DNA of 7,306 bases from Ignavibacteriota bacterium. Lineage in GTDB: Bacteria; Bacteroidota; Ignavibacteria; Tepidaquicellales; Tepidaquicellaceae. Location of the stretch: the NCBI GenBank assembly GCA_003135995.1, contig PNBM01000064.1, forward strand, positions 1 through 7,306, read 5' to 3'. Position numbers and translations under genes: made by a program. The notes under the pieces are model-generated. The model had not been told where the DNA came from and ran no database searches. It saw nothing but the letters and a program-made list of their open reading frames with translations. Positions 5,189-7,306 of this stretch are shown here, piece by piece. How positions within the stretch are numbered: the stretch's first letter is position 1; every line of letters begins with the position of its first letter.

Positions 5189-7306
5189 ATGAACGAAAAA
5201 CACATTGCGAAAATTTCCAAAGAACTCGGGTTAAAAGATTTCCAGGTTATTGCAACTGCTAAATTACTTGAAGAAGATTCAACTGTTCCGTTTATTGCCC
5301 GATACCGGAAAGAAGCAACGGGAAGCCTCGATGAAGTTGAGATTACTTCGATTCGTGACAGATTAATTCAGCTCGAAGAACTCGACAAGAGACGCGAAGC
5401 AATTTTAAAATCTCTCGAAGAGCGCGAATTGCTTACCGATGAACTAAAAGAAAAAATTGAAGCCGCAGAAACAATGACCGAGCTCGAAGATATTTATCTT
5501 CCCTTCCGTCCTAAGAAAAGAACACGGGCAACTGTTGCAAAAGAAAAAGGATTGGAGCCTCTCGCAATAATTATTTTCGCACAGGGAGATATTGACCCGG
5601 AAACCGAAGCTGAAAAATTTATAGATATTGAAAAAGGCGTTGAGAACATGGAAGATGCCCTCGCAGGTGCACGGGACATCATTGCCGAGTGGGCGAATGA
5701 AAATAAACTCGCAAGAGAAAAAACAAGAGAACTTTTTGCAAACAAAGCACTCGTGTATTCCAAAGTTGCTAAAGAAAAAGAAGAAGAAGGAATTAAATAT
5801 AAAGATTATTTTGAATGGAAAGAGCCCGCAAATACAATCCCGTCTCACAGGCTGCTTGCAATGTTCAGAGGTGAGAATGAAGGATTTTTGAAAATCGATG
5901 TTAATCCGCCGGAAGAAGACGGCATCGCGCTTATGGAAAAACATTTTGTCACTTCGGAAAACAAAGCTTCATCGGAAGTAAAAAAAGCTGTGACGGATAG
6001 TTACAAAAGAATGCTTTCTTCATCGATTGAATCGGAATACCGCGCAATTTTAAAAGAGAAAGCTGATAAAGAAGCAATTCTTGTTTTTGCAGATAACCTG
6101 CGCCAGCTCTTGCTTGCGCCTCCGCTTGGTCAGAAAAATGTACTGGCATTGGACCCCGGATTCCGAACAGGATGCAAAGTTGTATGTCTCGACAGGCAGG
6201 GAAAACTCCTGCATAACGATACGGTTTATCCTCACACGGGTGCCGAGTTAAAACTTCATGCAGGTGAAAAAATTGTAGATTTAGTAAATAAATATCATAC
6301 AGAAGTGATTGCGATTGGCAACGGAACAGCGGGACGCGAAACAGAAGAGTTTATTAAAAACATTTTCGATAAACTTGAAATAAAAAATATTCCGGTTGTA
6401 ATGGTCAATGAAAGCGGTGCTTCGATTTATTCCGCATCCGAAATCGCAAGACAGGAATTTCCGGATTTTGATGTAACTGTCAGAGGTTCGGTTTCAATTG
6501 GAAGAAGATTAATGGACCCTCTTTCAGAACTCGTTAAAATAGACCCGAAGTCAATTGGCGTGGGTCAATACCAGCATGACGTGAATCAGCCGATGCTTAA
6601 ACAAAAACTTGATGATGTCGTGATAAGCTGCGTTAATGGTGTGGGTGTAGAAGTAAATACTGCAAGCTCACAGTTATTAAAATATGTTTCAGGTTTGGGA
6701 CCAAAACTTGCTCAAAGTATAGTTGAATACAGGAATGATAAAGGTCCGTTTAAAAACCGGGAAGAATTAAAAAATGTTCCGAGGCTTAAAACTAAAGTAT
6801 TCGAGCAGGCGGCAGGATTTTTAAGAATTCAAAATGGTGAAAATCCTCTCGATGCAAGTGCTGTGCATCCTGAAAGTTATTTCATCGTCGAAAAAATGGC
6901 GCAGGATATTGGCTGCACTGTGAAAGATTTAATTTCGTTTCCGCAGTTCAGAGAAAAAATCGAAATAGATAAATATGTTTCTGAAACAGTCGGATTACCA
7001 ACGCTTGAAGATATAAAAGCAGAACTTGCAAAACCCGGTCGTGACCCGAGAGAGAGATTTGAAATTTTTGAATTCGCAAAAGAAGTGAGTAAGCTCGAAG
7101 ATTTAAAAGCCGGAATGAAGCTTCCGGGAATAGTAACCAACGTTACAAACTTCGGAGCTTTCGTGGATATCGGCGTTCACCAGGATGGGCTCGTTCACAT
7201 CAGCCAGATAGCAGATGGTTATGTAAAAAATCCGGCAGATGTTTTAAAGGTACAACAAAAAGTAATCGTAACAGTTGTTGAAGTTGATTTGGTCAGAAAA
7301 AGGATT
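5189..7306 (+). CDS. tex: Tex, transcription accessory S1 RNA-binding protein (C-terminus cut by the window)
   Basis: Cytoplasmic nucleic-acid-binding protein related to eukaryotic Spt6, thought to act in transcription. Exactly 706 codons are open to the window end with no stop or frameshift. Seen in order: the N-terminal helical Tex region with VPFIARYRKEATGSLDE at 33-49; a YqgF/RNase-H-like domain from about 317, with LALDPGFRTG at 319-328; the diagnostic block SIGRRLMDPLSELVKIDP at 436-453 and VGQYQHD at 458-464; helix-hairpin-helix segments with NTASSQLLKYVSGLGPKLA at 490-508 and a second set near 519-545; and an S1 domain from about 641, with NFGAFVDIGVHQDGLVHIS at 654-672. Family members are usually about 720-785 residues, so only the end is missing. 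ATG 5189 starts the usual N-terminus without a Shine-Dalgarno. It lies downstream of the terminator at 5071-5106, so it has its own promoter, which I cannot place confidently. Confidence 0.97.
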   Translation, partial: MNEKHIAKISKELGLKDFQVIATAKLLEEDSTVPFIARYRKEATGSLDEVEITSIRDRLIQLEELDKRREAILKSLEERELLTDELKEKIEAAETMTELEDIYLPFRPKKRTRATVAKEKGLEPLAIIIFAQGDIDPETEAEKFIDIEKGVENMEDALAGARDIIAEWANENKLAREKTRELFANKALVYSKVAKEKEEEGIKYKDYFEWKEPANTIPSHRLLAMFRGENEGFLKIDVNPPEEDGIALMEKHFVTSENKASSEVKKAVTDSYKRMLSSSIESEYRAILKEKADKEAILVFADNLRQLLLAPPLGQKNVLALDPGFRTGCKVVCLDRQGKLLHNDTVYPHTGAELKLHAGEKIVDLVNKYHTEVIAIGNGTAGRETEEFIKNIFDKLEIKNIPVVMVNESGASIYSASEIARQEFPDFDVTVRGSVSIGRRLMDPLSELVKIDPKSIGVGQYQHDVNQPMLKQKLDDVVISCVNGVGVEVNTASSQLLKYVSGLGPKLAQSIVEYRNDKGPFKNREELKNVPRLKTKVFEQAAGFLRIQNGENPLDASAVHPESYFIVEKMAQDIGCTVKDLISFPQFREKIEIDKYVSETVGLPTLEDIKAELAKPGRDPRERFEIFEFAKEVSKLEDLKAGMKLPGIVTNVTNFGAFVDIGVHQDGLVHISQIADGYVKNPADVLKVQQKVIVTVVEVDLVRKRI

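Noticed and set aside
5444..6235. Minus- and plus-strand open frames inside tex
   Set aside because: The Tex reading frame is continuous and carries diagnostic motifs throughout this stretch; the other frames are Phe/Cys-rich or low-complexity shadows.

Overview
The window is AT-rich, densely coded bacterial DNA. One gene has a clear Shine-Dalgarno (AAGGAG), while most of the other starts have none. This uneven use of Shine-Dalgarno sequences, the low GC and the presence of a VorB-type 2-oxoacid:ferredoxin oxidoreductase would suit an anaerobic or facultative member of the Bacteroidota/Chlorobi/Ignavibacteria side of the tree. That placement is a low-confidence inference, because no rRNA or other marker is present. 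I see no insertion sequence, phage gene, tRNA or CRISPR array.

Left arm (1-1561, minus strand): a di-cluster ferredoxin followed by the alpha subunit of a 2-oxoacid:ferredoxin oxidoreductase (VorB/KorA type). The beta subunit, and perhaps gamma, should lie beyond the left edge. The gaps on both sides of the alpha-subunit gene carry related palindromic repeats (core CAACAT-AA-ATGTTG), at 1-56 and 1199-1237. A near-consensus sigma-70 promoter sits just upstream of the ferredoxin.

Centre (1737-2629, plus strand): a tight two-gene unit with an MmcQ/YjbR-family protein and a HAD-superfamily 5'(3')-deoxyribonucleotidase-like protein, 2 bp apart.

Right centre (about 2780-5106, plus strand): the most interesting part. 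An ECF sigma factor, apparently starting at TTG, is preceded by helically phased A-tracts and a possible ECF-type promoter. It is followed by a 498-residue, cysteine-free, single-pass membrane protein whose long outer part is built from heptad repeats and duplicated modules. The pairing suggests a sigma factor with a membrane-bound partner, but the partner does not look like a zinc-binding anti-sigma factor and I do not recognise its family. A strong intrinsic terminator closes the unit.

Right end (5189-7306, plus strand): a nearly complete tex gene (transcription accessory, S1 RNA-binding protein), cut by the window edge inside its S1 domain.
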